The notes beneath the pieces are model-generated. The model saw only the letters and a program-made list of their open reading frames with translations. It made no database searches and was not told the DNA's origin. The position numbers were made by a program, and so were the translations under genes. From assembly GCA_965200375.1 (NCBI GenBank), contig OZ241353.1, positions 3,224,001 to 3,288,000 on the forward strand: a stretch of DNA of 64,000 bases, in the 5' to 3' direction. This DNA is from VXYL01 sp965200375. GTDB lineage: Bacteria > Pseudomonadota > Gammaproteobacteria > Pseudomonadales > Azotimanducaceae. Of this stretch, positions 33,949 through 45,033 are shown piece after piece. Each line of letters begins with the position of its first letter. Position 1 is the stretch's first letter.

Positions 33949-35441
33949 ATGGAAGATTCCTACGATCTCGTCGTCATAGGCGCCGGCCCCGCCGGCTACG
34001 CGGCGGCCATCCGCGGCGCCCAGCTGGGCATGAAGACGGCCTGCATCGACCGCTCCCGGAGCGCGGACGGCCGCCCGACGCTCGGCGGCACCTGCCTGAA
34101 CTGGGGCTGCATTCCATCCAAGGCGCTGCTCGACGCCTCGCACAAGTACGCGGAAGCGCGGGGCAAGTTCGCCGAGCTGGGCATCGTCGCCGGCCACGTC
34201 TCGGTGGATGTGCCGCGCCTGATCGCCCGCAAGGATGCCGTGGTGGCGCAGCTCACCGGCGGCATCGGCACGCTGTTCGCGGGCAACGGCGTGGAGGCGC
34301 TTGCCGGCCACGGCCAGCTGCTCGCGGACCGGCAGGTGGCGTTCACGCCCCATGACGGCGAGCCCCGCCAGCTGGTCGCGGGCCACGTCGTGCTGGCCCC
34401 GGGCTCCGTGCCCATCGACATTCCCCCGGCGGCCGTGGATGGCGAACGCATCGTGGATTCCGCCGGCGCCTTGGCGTTCGACGCCGTGCCGCGGCGGCTC
34501 GGCGTGATCGGCGCTGGCGTCATCGGCCTCGAACTCGGCAGCGTCTGGGGTCGCCTGGGGGCCGAGGTGGTGGTGCTGGAAGCGCTGCCGGACTTCCTGC
34601 CGGCGTTGGACCGCCGTCTCGCCCGGGACGCCCTGCGCGAGTTCGGCCGCCAGGGGCTGGACATCCGCCTCGGCGCTGCCGTCGCCGCCGCCGCTGTCGA
34701 TGGCGACGTCGTGCAGGTGGCCTACCGGGACGCCGGAGGCGAGCAGCAGCTGGCGGTGGACAAGCTCATCGTCGCCGTCGGCCGCAAGCCCTGCGTGGAC
34801 GGCCTGCTGGCGCCCGACAGCGGCGTGGCGTTGGACGACGGGGGCTGCATCGCCGTCGACGACGTGTGCGCCACCGCAGTGGCCGGCGTGTACGCGGTCG
34901 GGGACGCGGTGCGGGGGCCGATGCTGGCCCACAAGGGCATGGAAGAGGGGGTAATGGCGGTGGAGCGCATCGCCGGCCACAAGCCGCTGGTGAACTACGG
35001 CTGCGTGCCGTCGGTGATCTACACGCATCCCGAGATCGCCTGGGTGGGCCGCACCGAGGACGAACTCAAGGCCGAAGGCCGGACGCCGCGCGTTGGTCAG
35101 TTCGCCTTCGCGGCCACCGGGCGGGCCCTGGCGGCCGGCGAGGGCGCCGGCATGGTGAAGGTGGTCGCGGACGCCGACACCGATCGCGTGCTCGGCGTGC
35201 AGATGTTCGGTCCCCAGGCGAGCGAGCTGATCGCCCAGGCGGTGATCGCGATGGAGTTCGACGCCGGCGCCGAGGACCTGGCGCTCACCATGTTCGCTCA
35301 TCCGACGCTGTCGGAAGCCGTACACGAGGCCGCGCTGGCGGTGGGCGGCCATGCCATTCACATGGTCAACCGCGCCAGCAAGGGCGCCGCAAGGGCCGCA
35401 GGGGCCGCGAGGAAGGACGCGGGGGCCGCGGGGGAGAGCGG

Positions 35442-35445
<4 letters not shown>
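33949..35445 (+). CDS. lpd: Dihydrolipoyl dehydrogenase (E3)
   Basis: 498 residues. The redox-active pair is in GGTCLNWGCIPSKALLDAS (about 42-60). FAD and NAD motifs are VIGAGPAGYAAAIRGA and GVIGAGVIGLELGSVWGRLG; the C-terminal HPTLSEAVHEAAL carries the catalytic His/Glu. It re-oxidises lipoamide of 2-oxo-acid dehydrogenases. The gene runs straight into sucC with a four-base overlap (GTGA), so lpd-sucC-sucD form one operon and supply the TCA cycle. sucA/sucB are not in the window. The last 25 residues are an Ala/Gly-rich tail. A TAGACT box at 33897-33902 is a possible -10. Confidence 0.93.
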
Positions 35446-36607
<1,162 letters not shown>

Positions 36608-36611
<4 letters not shown>

Positions 36612-37480
36612 GCATCCTGGTGGACCGCGGCACGGTGGTCCTCTGCCAGGGCTTCACCGGCGCCCAGGGCACGCTGCACAGCGAACAGGCGATTGCCTAC
36701 GGCACCCGGCTGGCTGGCGGCGTCACCCCCGGCAAAGGCGGCACGCGCCACCTCGACCGGCCCGTGTTCGACACGGTGGCGGAGGCGGTGGCGGCAACCG
36801 GCGCCACGGCCTCGGTGATCTACGTGCCAGCCCGGTTCTGCAAGGACTCCATCCTGGAGGCGGCGGACGCCGGGCTGGAACTCGTCGTCTGCATCACCGA
36901 AGGCATTCCCACCCTGGACATGCTGGCGATCAAGCATCACGTCGACGCAGCCGGAGTGCGCCTCGTCGGCCCCAACTGCCCCGGCGTCATCACCCCCGGC
37001 GAGTGCAAGATCGGCATCATGCCGGGGGAGATCCACCTGCCCGGCCGGGTCGGGGTGGTGTCCCGCTCCGGCACCCTCACCTACGAGGCCGTGAAGCAGA
37101 CGACGGACAAGGGCTACGGCCAGTCGAGCTGCGTCGGCATCGGCGGCGACCCCATCCCCGGCAGCCACTTCGTGGACATCCTGGGCCTGTTCCAGGAGGA
37201 CGACGCCACCGAGGCCATCGTCATGGTGGGCGAGATCGGCGGCAGCGCCGAAGAAGAGGCCGCCGCCTTCATTGCGGACCACGTGACCAAGCCGGTGGTG
37301 GCCTACATCGCCGGCGTCACGGCGCCGGCGGGCAAGCGCATGGGGCATGCCGGGGCCATCATCGCCGGCGGCAAGGGCACCGCGGCGGAGAAGTACGCGG
37401 CCCTCGAAGCCGCCGGCGTGCATACGGTGAGGAGCCTCGCGGAAATCGGCGACGCCTTGGGCGAGGCGACGGGCTGGTAG
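36608..37480 (+). CDS. sucD: Succinyl-CoA synthetase, alpha subunit
   Basis: 290 residues, the usual length. Starts MSILVDRGTVVLCQGFTGAQ; the CoA-binding fold includes GGVTPGKGGTRHLDRPVFDT. The phospho-His is in AGKRMGHAGAIIAGGKGTA (about 238-256). It follows sucC with overlap, completing the enzyme. htpG begins about 110 bases later and is probably a separate transcript. Confidence 0.95.
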
Positions 37481-37591
37481 ATTCCGGCCTCCCGCGTGCC
37501 GGCGGCGCCCCGCGGCGGGCTTGAAAGCGCCCTCGCCGCCCCAACATTGCACCGCGTTCCCTTTGCCGCCGAGGCCGCTGGTCCGCTCGCC

Positions 37592-39739
37592 ATGACAGAA
37601 CCCGCCACCGAAACCCGCGGCTTCCAGACGGAAGCCCGCAAACTGCTCTCGCTGATGATCAACTCCCTGTATTCCAACCGGGAGATATTCCTGCGCGAGC
37701 TGATCTCCAACGCCTCGGACGCCATCGACCGGCTGCGGTTCGCGGCCCTCGAGGACGAATCGCTGATCGCCGAGGATCCGGAGTTCCGCATCGTGGTTTC
37801 CTTCGACAAGGACGCCGGCACGGTGTCGGTCGCCGACAACGGCATTGGCATGAGCCGGGACGACGCCATCGCCCACCTGGGCACCATCGCCAAGTCCGGC
37901 ACCGAGGAGTTCCTCTCCCGGCTGACGGGCGACCAGCGCAAGGACAGCGCCCTCATCGGCCAGTTCGGCGTGGGCTTCTACAGTTCCTTCATAGTCGCCA
38001 AGGAGGTCGAGGTGCTGACCCGCCGCGCCGGCGAGGCCGAGGGCACGCGCTGGACCTCCACCGGCGAGGAAGAGTTCACGGTGGCCACGGCTGCCGACGC
38101 GCCCCGGGGCACCTGCGTGACGCTGCACCTGAAGCCGGCGGCCACCGAGTTCGCGGACGGCTTCCGTCTGCGCGCCATCGTGCGGCGCTACTCGGACCAC
38201 ATCGGCGTGCCGGTGATGATGGCCAAGGCGGAGGACGCCGAGGCCGGCGACGACAAGCCCAAGATCATCGTGCCGGGGGAGGGCGGGGCGAAAGGCGGGG
38301 CGCCGGCGCTGGAGGCCGTGAACTCCGCCAAGGCGCTCTGGACGCGCCCGCGCAAGGACGTGAAGCCAGAGGAATACAAGGAGTTCTACAAGCACGTCAG
38401 CCACGACTTCGAGGACCCTGCGGCGTGGAGCCACAACCGGGTGGAGGGCAAGCTCGAGTACACCAGCCTGCTCTACGTGCCGGCCCGGGCGCCCTTCGAC
38501 CTGTGGAACCGGGAAGTGCCCCGGGGCCTCAAGCTCTACGTGCAGCGGGTCTTCATCCTGGACGAGGCCGACCAGTTCCTGCCCCTCTACCTGCGTTTCG
38601 TGCGCGGCGTGGTGGACGCGAGCGATCTGCCCCTCAACGTCTCCCGGGAACTCCTGCAGGAGGACGACCGCGTTCGCACCATGAAGAGCGCCCTCGCCAA
38701 GCGGGCGCTGGCGATGCTCGACGGCATGGCCGAGGAGGACTACGCGAAGGCGTGGGACGAGTTCGGCCAGGTGCTCAAGGAAGGCATCGGCGAGGACTTC
38801 GCCAATCGAGACGCGCTGCTCGGCCTCATGCGCTTCGCCTCCACGCAGGACCCGGACGCCGGCCAGCGCACCTCCCTGAAGGACTACATCGGCCGGGCGC
38901 AGGCGGCCGGCAACGGCGCTGTTGCTGCGGAAGGGGAGGCTGCGGAAGGGAAGGCCGCGGAGGGCAAGGCCGCGGAGGGCAAGGGCGCGAAGGCGGCCGA
39001 GAACGAGGGAGAGGCGGACAAGCCAGGCGAGGCGGCCGGCGAGGACAGCGAGGACGCCGGGGCCAGCACCGCCAAAGACGACAGTGGGATCGCCAAGCAA
39101 TCCAGCAAGATCTACTACCTGATCGCCGACTCCCTGGCCGCCGCCCGCCAGAGCCCGCACCTCGAGGTGTTCCGGCAGCGCGGCATCGAGGTGCTGCTGC
39201 TCACGGACCGCATCGACGAGTGGTGGATGTCCTTCGTGAACGAGTACGAGGGCATCGCCTTCCAGGACGTGGCCCGAGGCGAACTGGCGCTGGACCAGCA
39301 GGGCGAGGCAGGTTCGGCCGGCGACGCTAAGGCGCCGGCTGGCGAAGACGCCGACAAGGCGGCCGAGGAGGCTGCGGCGCCGCTCATCAAGCGCATCGGC
39401 GCCGTTCTCGACGGCAAGGTCGAAGGCGTTCGCCGTTCCACGCGGCTCACCGATTCGCCGGCCTGCCTAGTGCTCGGCGAGCACGATCTCGGCAGCCAGA
39501 TGCGGCGCATCCTCGAAGCCGCGGGCCAGACGGCGCCGGAAGGCAAGCCGCACTTCGAGATCAACATGGCCCATCCGTTGATCGCTCGGCTCGATCAAGA
39601 GGCCGACGAGGACCGCTTTCAGGATCTGGTTTCCGTTCTCTTCGACCAGGCCGCCCTGGCAGAGGGAAATCCGCCCAAGGAGCCCGGCGCCTATGTACAG
39701 CGCGTCAACAAGCTGCTAGTCGAGTTGCTCGCTTCGTGA
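37592..39739 (+). CDS. htpG: Chaperone HtpG (bacterial Hsp90) with low-complexity inserts
   Basis: 715 residues, about 80 more than typical HtpG. The ATPase domain is normal: FLRELISNASDAIDRLRFAA, VADNGIGMSRDDAIAHLGTI and QFGVGFYSSFIVAKEV. The middle domain continues to LKDYIGRAQ near residue 435. Then about 50 residues of repeated AEGKAAEGKAAEGKG and acidic Ala/Asp/Glu sequence are inserted before SSKIYYLIADSLAAA. A shorter Ala/Glu insert follows 'RGELALDQQ' near residue 575. Folding client proteins should be retained; the inserts are likely disordered loops. The repeat unit looks prone to length change. Confidence 0.93.
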   Translation: MTEPATETRGFQTEARKLLSLMINSLYSNREIFLRELISNASDAIDRLRFAALEDESLIAEDPEFRIVVSFDKDAGTVSVADNGIGMSRDDAIAHLGTIAKSGTEEFLSRLTGDQRKDSALIGQFGVGFYSSFIVAKEVEVLTRRAGEAEGTRWTSTGEEEFTVATAADAPRGTCVTLHLKPAATEFADGFRLRAIVRRYSDHIGVPVMMAKAEDAEAGDDKPKIIVPGEGGAKGGAPALEAVNSAKALWTRPRKDVKPEEYKEFYKHVSHDFEDPAAWSHNRVEGKLEYTSLLYVPARAPFDLWNREVPRGLKLYVQRVFILDEADQFLPLYLRFVRGVVDASDLPLNVSRELLQEDDRVRTMKSALAKRALAMLDGMAEEDYAKAWDEFGQVLKEGIGEDFANRDALLGLMRFASTQDPDAGQRTSLKDYIGRAQAAGNGAVAAEGEAAEGKAAEGKAAEGKGAKAAENEGEADKPGEAAGEDSEDAGASTAKDDSGIAKQSSKIYYLIADSLAAARQSPHLEVFRQRGIEVLLLTDRIDEWWMSFVNEYEGIAFQDVARGELALDQQGEAGSAGDAKAPAGEDADKAAEEAAAPLIKRIGAVLDGKVEGVRRSTRLTDSPACLVLGEHDLGSQMRRILEAAGQTAPEGKPHFEINMAHPLIARLDQEADEDRFQDLVSVLFDQAALAEGNPPKEPGAYVQRVNKLLVELLAS

Positions 39740-39861
39740 TGTCACCGTGATGCTGCGTTTCGGCGTTTTCCGCACCGTGAGTCGGAAAGCGACCACTGCC
39801 CTTGTGCCGACGGCGACGGCTTCCCTATGTTTCCCCGAACCGGGAAGCACGACCAAGAACA

Positions 39862-40542
39862 ATGAAAACCAGAAAGACCATCAAGACCATCGTTGCCGAC
39901 CACCACAGCCTGTTCCGCGCCGGCCTGGTCTCCCTGCTGCGAGCCGTGGAAGCCATCGAAGTGGTTGCGGAGGCGGAGGATGGCGAACAGGCCGTCGAAC
40001 TGACGCGGCAGCTTTCTCCCCACGTGACGACCTTGGAGATAGCCATGCCCGGCATCGGCGGCCTGGAGGCGGCGCGGCGCATCCACGAATCGCACCCGGG
40101 CACCAAGGTGGTGATGGTGACCGGCGCCTGGGACGCGCCCTATCCGGCGCAGTCGATGCGCGCCGGCGCCCGGGGTTTCGTCACCAAGCGCGGCAGCGTC
40201 GAGGAGGTGGTGCTGGCGATCAGGCGCGCCTTCACCGGGCGGCGGTTCGTGAGCGCCGATGTCGCCGAGCGGCTGGCGTTCCAGAGTTTCGACGACAGCG
40301 GGGGCTCGCCCTTCGCGCAGCTGTCGGGCCGCGAACTTCAGATCACGCTGATGGTGGTCAACTGCCAGCGCGTACAGGACATATCGACCAACCTGCATCT
40401 GTCGCCGAAGACGGTGAACAGCTACCGCTACCGGATCTTCGAGAAGCTCAGCGTGTCCAGCGACGTGGAGCTGGCCATGCTCGCCATCAAGTACGGCATG
40501 GTCAATCCGCTGCTGAACGCCGCCGATGGCGGGCCTTGCTAG
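39862..40542 (+). CDS. LuxR-family response regulator (GacA/UvrY-like), Asp replaced by Glu
   Basis: 226 residues. The receiver resembles GacA/UvrY: TIVADHHSLFRAGLVSLLRA, then TLEIAMPGIGGLEAARRI where GacA has LMDVNMPG. The phospho-acceptor Asp is Glu59 here, and only one of the two acidic-pocket residues remains (ADHH, not DDH). The conserved Lys is kept in RGFVTKRGSV. The C-terminal HTH is clear (LSGRELQITLMVVNCQ ... HLSPKTVNSYRYRIFEKLSV). It may act in a phosphorylation-independent, always-on or ligand-controlled way. Its 3' end overlaps the convergent symporter gene by 41 bases. Confidence 0.85.
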   Translation: MKTRKTIKTIVADHHSLFRAGLVSLLRAVEAIEVVAEAEDGEQAVELTRQLSPHVTTLEIAMPGIGGLEAARRIHESHPGTKVVMVTGAWDAPYPAQSMRAGARGFVTKRGSVEEVVLAIRRAFTGRRFVSADVAERLAFQSFDDSGGSPFAQLSGRELQITLMVVNCQRVQDISTNLHLSPKTVNSYRYRIFEKLSVSSDVELAMLAIKYGMVNPLLNAADGGPC

Positions 40543-41947
40543 GCCGGTCGGCGCCGGTCGCGTCGCGCAGCCGATCGAAGAGGGCCCCGGCGCGGGCCTG
40601 TTTCCGGCTGGCCACGGCGATCGCCATGCATCCGGCCAGAAACGCCGGAACCATTTCGTAGAGATCGAACAGGCCGCCGTCGAGTTCGTGCCAGAGCACG
40701 GCCGTGGCGGCGCCGGCCGCCATGCCGGCGACCAGCCCCAGCTCGGTGGTGCGGCGCCAGAAGAGGCACGCCAGCACCGCGGGGCCGAAGCTGGCGCCGA
40801 GGCCCGCCCAGGCGTAGGCCACCAGGTCCAGCACGCCGCTTCCGGGATCCATGCCAAGCAGCCCCGCGGCGACGGCGATGACGGCCACGGTGCCTCGGCT
40901 GGCCAGCAGCCGCTGGCGGTCGGCGAGCCCCGGGCGCAGCGGCCGCAGCACGTCTTCCACCAGCGCCGTCGAGGCCACCAGCAACTGCGAATCGACCGTG
41001 CTCATCACCGCCGCGAGAACGCCGGCCACGACCACGCCAGCGAGCCAGGCCGGCAGCAGGTCCTGGGCGAGGGCGAGGAACACGGTCTCCGGGTCCGCAA
41101 GGCCGTCGGCGCCGTAGCTGCCGTAGCCAGCGGCGCCGACCGCCAGCGCGGCGGCGCCGGCGACGATCATCCACGCCAAGGCGATGCGCCGGGCCGGCGG
41201 CACGGCGCCGGCGTCTCGAATCGCCATGAAGCGGGCAAGGAAGTGGGGCTGGCCGAAGTAGCCAAGGCCCCATGCCAGCGCGCCGGCTGTCGCCATCCAC
41301 CCTAGCGCCGGCGCCCGCAGCATGGCGGACGTCTCGGCGTCGGCGGCAAAGGCCAACAGCGCCACGGTCGCGAGCGCCGCCAGCATCAAGAGCGCCTGCA
41401 GGAAGTCCGTCCAGCTCACCGCCAGAAAGCCGCCGATGGCGGTGTAGGCCAGCACCAGGGCGACGCCGAGCCAGAGCGCCGTGTGGTATTCCATGCCGAG
41501 CGTAGCGGCGAACAGCTTGGCGCCGGCGACGAAGCCGGCGGCGGTGTAGATAGCGTAGAAGAACAGCACCAGCAGCGTCGCGACCACTGCCACCAGCGGC
41601 GTCCTGGCGCCGACTCTGCGGCCGAAGAACTGGGGCAGGGTGACGGCGCCATCGAGCCGCGCGGTGAAGCGCCGCAGCGGCGCGGCCACCAGCCGCCAGC
41701 TGGCCCAGGCGCCGATAGCCAGCCCCACCAGGATCCAGCCTTCGCCCAGGCCGCTGGCGAACACCGCGCCCGGCAACCCCAGGAGCAGCCAGCCGCTCAT
41801 GTCCGAGGCACCGGCGGAGAGCGCGGCGGTGGGCGCCGACAGCGAGCGGCTGCCGATCACGTAGTCGCTGGCGCTGGCCGTGCGTCTCGCCGCGACCACG
41901 CCGATGGCGGCTACCGCCGCCAGATAGAGCAGGAACCCGGCCAGCAA
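40502..41947 (-). CDS. Sodium:solute symporter (PutP-like)
   Basis: 481 residues if translation starts at TTG 41947 (preceded by AAGAGG); no ATG/GTG fits the first membrane helix better. About 12-13 membrane spans are apparent, from AGFLLYLAAVAAIGVVAARR onward. The Na+/substrate segments include SAGASDMSGWLLLGLPGAVF and AVSWTDFLQALLMLAALATV, close to proline permease PutP. Cation-coupled uptake of an amino acid or similar solute is likely. The end overlaps the regulator gene on the other strand. Confidence 0.85.
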   Translation of the reverse strand: MLAGFLLYLAAVAAIGVVAARRTASASDYVIGSRSLSAPTAALSAGASDMSGWLLLGLPGAVFASGLGEGWILVGLAIGAWASWRLVAAPLRRFTARLDGAVTLPQFFGRRVGARTPLVAVVATLLVLFFYAIYTAAGFVAGAKLFAATLGMEYHTALWLGVALVLAYTAIGGFLAVSWTDFLQALLMLAALATVALLAFAADAETSAMLRAPALGWMATAGALAWGLGYFGQPHFLARFMAIRDAGAVPPARRIALAWMIVAGAAALAVGAAGYGSYGADGLADPETVFLALAQDLLPAWLAGVVVAGVLAAVMSTVDSQLLVASTALVEDVLRPLRPGLADRQRLLASRGTVAVIAVAAGLLGMDPGSGVLDLVAYAWAGLGASFGPAVLACLFWRRTTELGLVAGMAAGAATAVLWHELDGGLFDLYEMVPAFLAGCMAIAVASRKQARAGALFDRLRDATGADRPSKARHRRRSAAD

Positions 41948-42072
41948 GCGGCAGCCTCTTACGCGCCCCAAGGCGTGTACAAGGGTACGCCGGCTGCGGT
42001 GCCGGCGGCTCGCCTGCAAGCGACGTTGCCGCCGCTTGAACTGCGGGCCTTGACGCATGAGGCGCAGCCTCC

Positions 42073-42217
42073 CTAGCGGTCCGTTTGCGAACGGACGTGG
42101 CGAATGGCAAGCCGCCCCGGCGCCGCTTCGGCATGCCAAGGACGAGGACATGCCGCCCCGCGACGCGCGATGGGGTGCCGTCGAGACGCGCGTATTGATT
42201 CGGAAGCGGTACGCTGG
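42073..42217 (-). mobile_element. CTAG repeat family A, diverged copy
   Basis: 145 bp in reverse orientation. CTAG at 42073-42076 is the right end; the other end is CTGG at 42214-42217. Alignable words include 'tggcgaatggca', 'gaggacatgccgccccgc' and 'ttcggaagcggtacgct'. The position of the element ATG reads ACG, so SVRKRT remains but its start codon is lost. It lies between the divergent symporter and DUF815 genes. Confidence 0.5.
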
Positions 42218-42266
42218 GCTGGCACAATGCCCTGTCGGGGCGCTAGCGGAGGGGGCTTGCTGGCCG

Positions 42267-43163
42267 GTGGAGAGCAGCAGCGGTCGTTTGGCCGAGGTCG
42301 CCTTGGCGCTGGGGCAGCGTCTCCTTGGCCTGCTGCCGGGCGGCGAGCGCCCGGACTGGGCGCGGCAGATGGCGGCGCGTTGGCGGCTGGGTCCCTTCGG
42401 CGGCGAGTTCGCGCCGCTCGGCGAACTCGATGCCATTGCGCTGGACGACCTGGTCCGCATCGACGATCAGAAGCGGCGCCTGGTCGCCAACACCGAGCAG
42501 TTCGTCCGCGGCTTCCCCGCCAACAACGCGTTGCTGTGGGGCGCCCGGGGCACCGGCAAGTCGTCGCTGGTCCATGCGCTCCTGAACCGCTACGCTAGCG
42601 CGGGGCTGCGCCTGGTGGAAGTGGACAAGCGCGCCCTTGGCGACATCTCGGCCATCGCCGCCCGGCTGCGTTCGGCGCCGCACCGGTTCCTCTTGGTCTG
42701 CGACGACCTGTCCTTCGAGGCCGACGACGCTTCCTACAAGGCGCTGAAGAGCGCCTTGGAAGGATCGGCGGTCCGCCAGGCGGGCAACATGGTGATCTAC
42801 GCGACTTCCAACCGCCGCCACCTGCTGCCCGAGACCGCGGCGGACAACGCCGCCGCCAGCCACCAGCAGGGCGAGCTGCGCGAGAGCGAGGCGGTGGAGG
42901 AGAAGATCTCCCTTTCGGACCGGTTCGGGCTGGCGCTGTCCTTCTACCCGTTCCGCCAGGAGGACTACCTCGCCGCCGCTCGGCACTGGGTGGCGCGTCT
43001 GGCCGCCGCCCACGACGTCGCCGTCGAATGGGACGCCGAACTGCGTCGGGCGGCACTGCGCTGGGCCCTGGCCCGTGGCGTGCGCAGCGGCCGCACGGCG
43101 CTGCACTTCGCCAGGCACCATGTCGGCGGACGGCTTCTGGCCGCATCGCGGGGAGAGCCGTAG
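42267..43163 (+). CDS. DUF815 AAA+ ATPase
   Basis: 298 residues from GTG 42267 (VESSSGRLAEVALALGQRLL), chosen because upstream codons fall in the repeat element. The Walker A is LLWGARGTGKSSLVHALL (about 90-107), Walker B RFLLVCDDLSFE (about 145), and sensor region VIYATSNRRHLLPE. This is the well-conserved DUF815 group, often near metabolic genes; its client is not known. It is followed after 25 bases by the convergent ETF-QO gene. Confidence 0.88.
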   Translation: MESSSGRLAEVALALGQRLLGLLPGGERPDWARQMAARWRLGPFGGEFAPLGELDAIALDDLVRIDDQKRRLVANTEQFVRGFPANNALLWGARGTGKSSLVHALLNRYASAGLRLVEVDKRALGDISAIAARLRSAPHRFLLVCDDLSFEADDASYKALKSALEGSAVRQAGNMVIYATSNRRHLLPETAADNAAASHQQGELRESEAVEEKISLSDRFGLALSFYPFRQEDYLAAARHWVARLAAAHDVAVEWDAELRRAALRWALARGVRSGRTALHFARHHVGGRLLAASRGEP

Positions 43164-43187
43164 CAGCGCCGGCGGCGACTGCTGCGG

Positions 43188-44849
43188 CTACATGTTGCCG
43201 TAGTTGGGCCCGCCTGCTCCTTCCGGCGCCACCCAGGTGATGTTCTGGGCCGGGTCCTTGATGTCGCAGGTTTTGCAGTGGACGCAGTTCTGGGCGTTGA
43301 TCTGGAAGCGCGGCCCGTCGGCCTCCTCCACCACCTCGTACACGCCAGCCGGGCAGTAGCGCTGCGCCGGCTCGGCGTAGCGGGGCAGGTTGTCGCGGAT
43401 GGGCAAGGCGGCGTCCGCCAGCGTCAGATGGCAGGGCTGGTCCTCTTCGTGGTTGGCGTTGGAGAGGAACACGGAGGAGAGCCTGTCGAAGGAGAGCGCG
43501 CCGTCCGGCTTGGGATAGTCGATGGGACGCGCTTTCGCCGCCGGCGCCAGCCGTTCGTGGTCCGGCACCGGGTCCGTCAACGTGAACGGCATCCTGCCCC
43601 GGGCCAGCGTCTGATCGACCCAGGCGTAGGCGGAACCCAGCAGCGGCCCGAAGCGGTGCAGCGCCGGGCCGACGTTGCGGGCCAGGCGGAGCTCCCGGCC
43701 CAGCCAGGAGTCCTCCACGCGCTGCCGGTAGTCGCCGAGTTCGGTGTGCGCCTCGCCTCGGGCCAGAGCGGCGAACACCGCCTCGGCGGCCAGGGCGCCG
43801 GACTTCATCGCGGTGTGCGTGCCCTTGATCTTGAGCATGTTCAGAAAGCCGGCATCGTCGCCGACGAGCAGGGCGCCGGGCATGGCCAGCTTGGGCAGCG
43901 CCTGGAAGCCGCCCTTGACGATGGCCCGCGCGCCGTAGGAGACGCGGGTGCCGCCCTCGAGCGCGCTGGCGAACAGCGGGTGGCGCTTCAAGCGTTGCAG
44001 CTCGTCGAACGGCGACAGGTAGGGGTTGGAGTAGGCGAGATCGACGACGAGCCCCAGCGCCACCTGGTTGTTCTCCTGGTGGTACAGGAAGGAGCCCATG
44101 CCCGGACCGCCGGCGCGGCCCAGGGGCCAGCCGACGTTGTGCAGCACGCGCCCCGGGTGGTGGCGCTCGGGGTCGACGTCCCACAGCTCCTTGAGGCCGA
44201 TGGCGTAGTGCTGCGTGCCGGCTTCGGCGCCCAGGTTGAAGCGCGCCATGAGCTGCTTGCCGAGGTGCCCGCGGCAGCCCTCGGCGAACAGGGTGTAGGC
44301 GGCGTGCAGCTCGTAGCCGGGCTGGAAGGTCGGCTTGCGGGCGCCGTCGGCAGCCACGCCCATGTCCGCGGTGGCGACGCCCTTGACGCTGCCGTCGTCG
44401 TTGAACAGCACCTCGGCGGCGGCGAAGCCGGGAAACACGTTCACGCCGGCGCCCTCCGCCTGTTCGCCGAGCCACCGGCACAGGTTGCCGAGGGACAGCG
44501 TGAAGTTGCCGCGATTGCGGGTGGCCTTGGGCACGGCCCACGTCGGCAGCAGGATGTGGTTATCGTCGTTCACGAGATAGTAGAAGCGGTCGTCCACCAC
44601 CGGCACGCCGAGGGGCGCGCCCTGCGCCGCGGTGTCGGGGAACAGCTCGTCGAGGGCCCGGGGCGCCAGCACCGCCCCGGAAAGGATGTGGGCGCCGATC
44701 TCCGAACCCTTCTCCACCAGGCAGACGTCGAGCTCCCGACCTGCCTCGGCCCCTAGCTGCATCAGCCGGCAGGCCGCCGCCAGCCCAGAGGGCCCGCCGC
44801 CGACGATCACCACGTCGAACTCCATCGACTCCCGGGCTTGGTCGGCCAC
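43188..44849 (-). CDS. Electron transfer flavoprotein-ubiquinone oxidoreductase
   Basis: 553 residues. FAD motif VVIVGGGPSGLAAACRLMQL (about 14-33). The membrane/quinone region has VVLDLAYSNP-like and FLNMLKIKGTHTAMKSG segments, and the C-terminal [4Fe-4S] site is RYCPAGVYEV and NAQNCVHCKTCDIKDPAQNI. The enzyme moves electrons from ETF to ubiquinone. The matching etfB-etfA genes are only 650 bases away, separated by a small HTH gene on the other strand. Confidence 0.93.
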   Translation of the reverse strand: MADQARESMEFDVVIVGGGPSGLAAACRLMQLGAEAGRELDVCLVEKGSEIGAHILSGAVLAPRALDELFPDTAAQGAPLGVPVVDDRFYYLVNDDNHILLPTWAVPKATRNRGNFTLSLGNLCRWLGEQAEGAGVNVFPGFAAAEVLFNDDGSVKGVATADMGVAADGARKPTFQPGYELHAAYTLFAEGCRGHLGKQLMARFNLGAEAGTQHYAIGLKELWDVDPERHHPGRVLHNVGWPLGRAGGPGMGSFLYHQENNQVALGLVVDLAYSNPYLSPFDELQRLKRHPLFASALEGGTRVSYGARAIVKGGFQALPKLAMPGALLVGDDAGFLNMLKIKGTHTAMKSGALAAEAVFAALARGEAHTELGDYRQRVEDSWLGRELRLARNVGPALHRFGPLLGSAYAWVDQTLARGRMPFTLTDPVPDHERLAPAAKARPIDYPKPDGALSFDRLSSVFLSNANHEEDQPCHLTLADAALPIRDNLPRYAEPAQRYCPAGVYEVVEEADGPRFQINAQNCVHCKTCDIKDPAQNITWVAPEGAGGPNYGNM

Positions 44850-45033
44850 TGCTTGCTCCTCCTAGGCTGTCCTGCGAGCGCCTGCGCCATTGTATGTCGG
44901 GCGCGGGCAACCGAGGAGCCGTCGCATTGGTCGCGGACTCTTGGGGGTGTAGAGTTAGCTCGACACTGCCCGTAAGAGGTAACGGGGCTTTAGTTGAACG
45001 GTGTTGGCAGTGCCGGCGCCAAGGAGGTATCGC

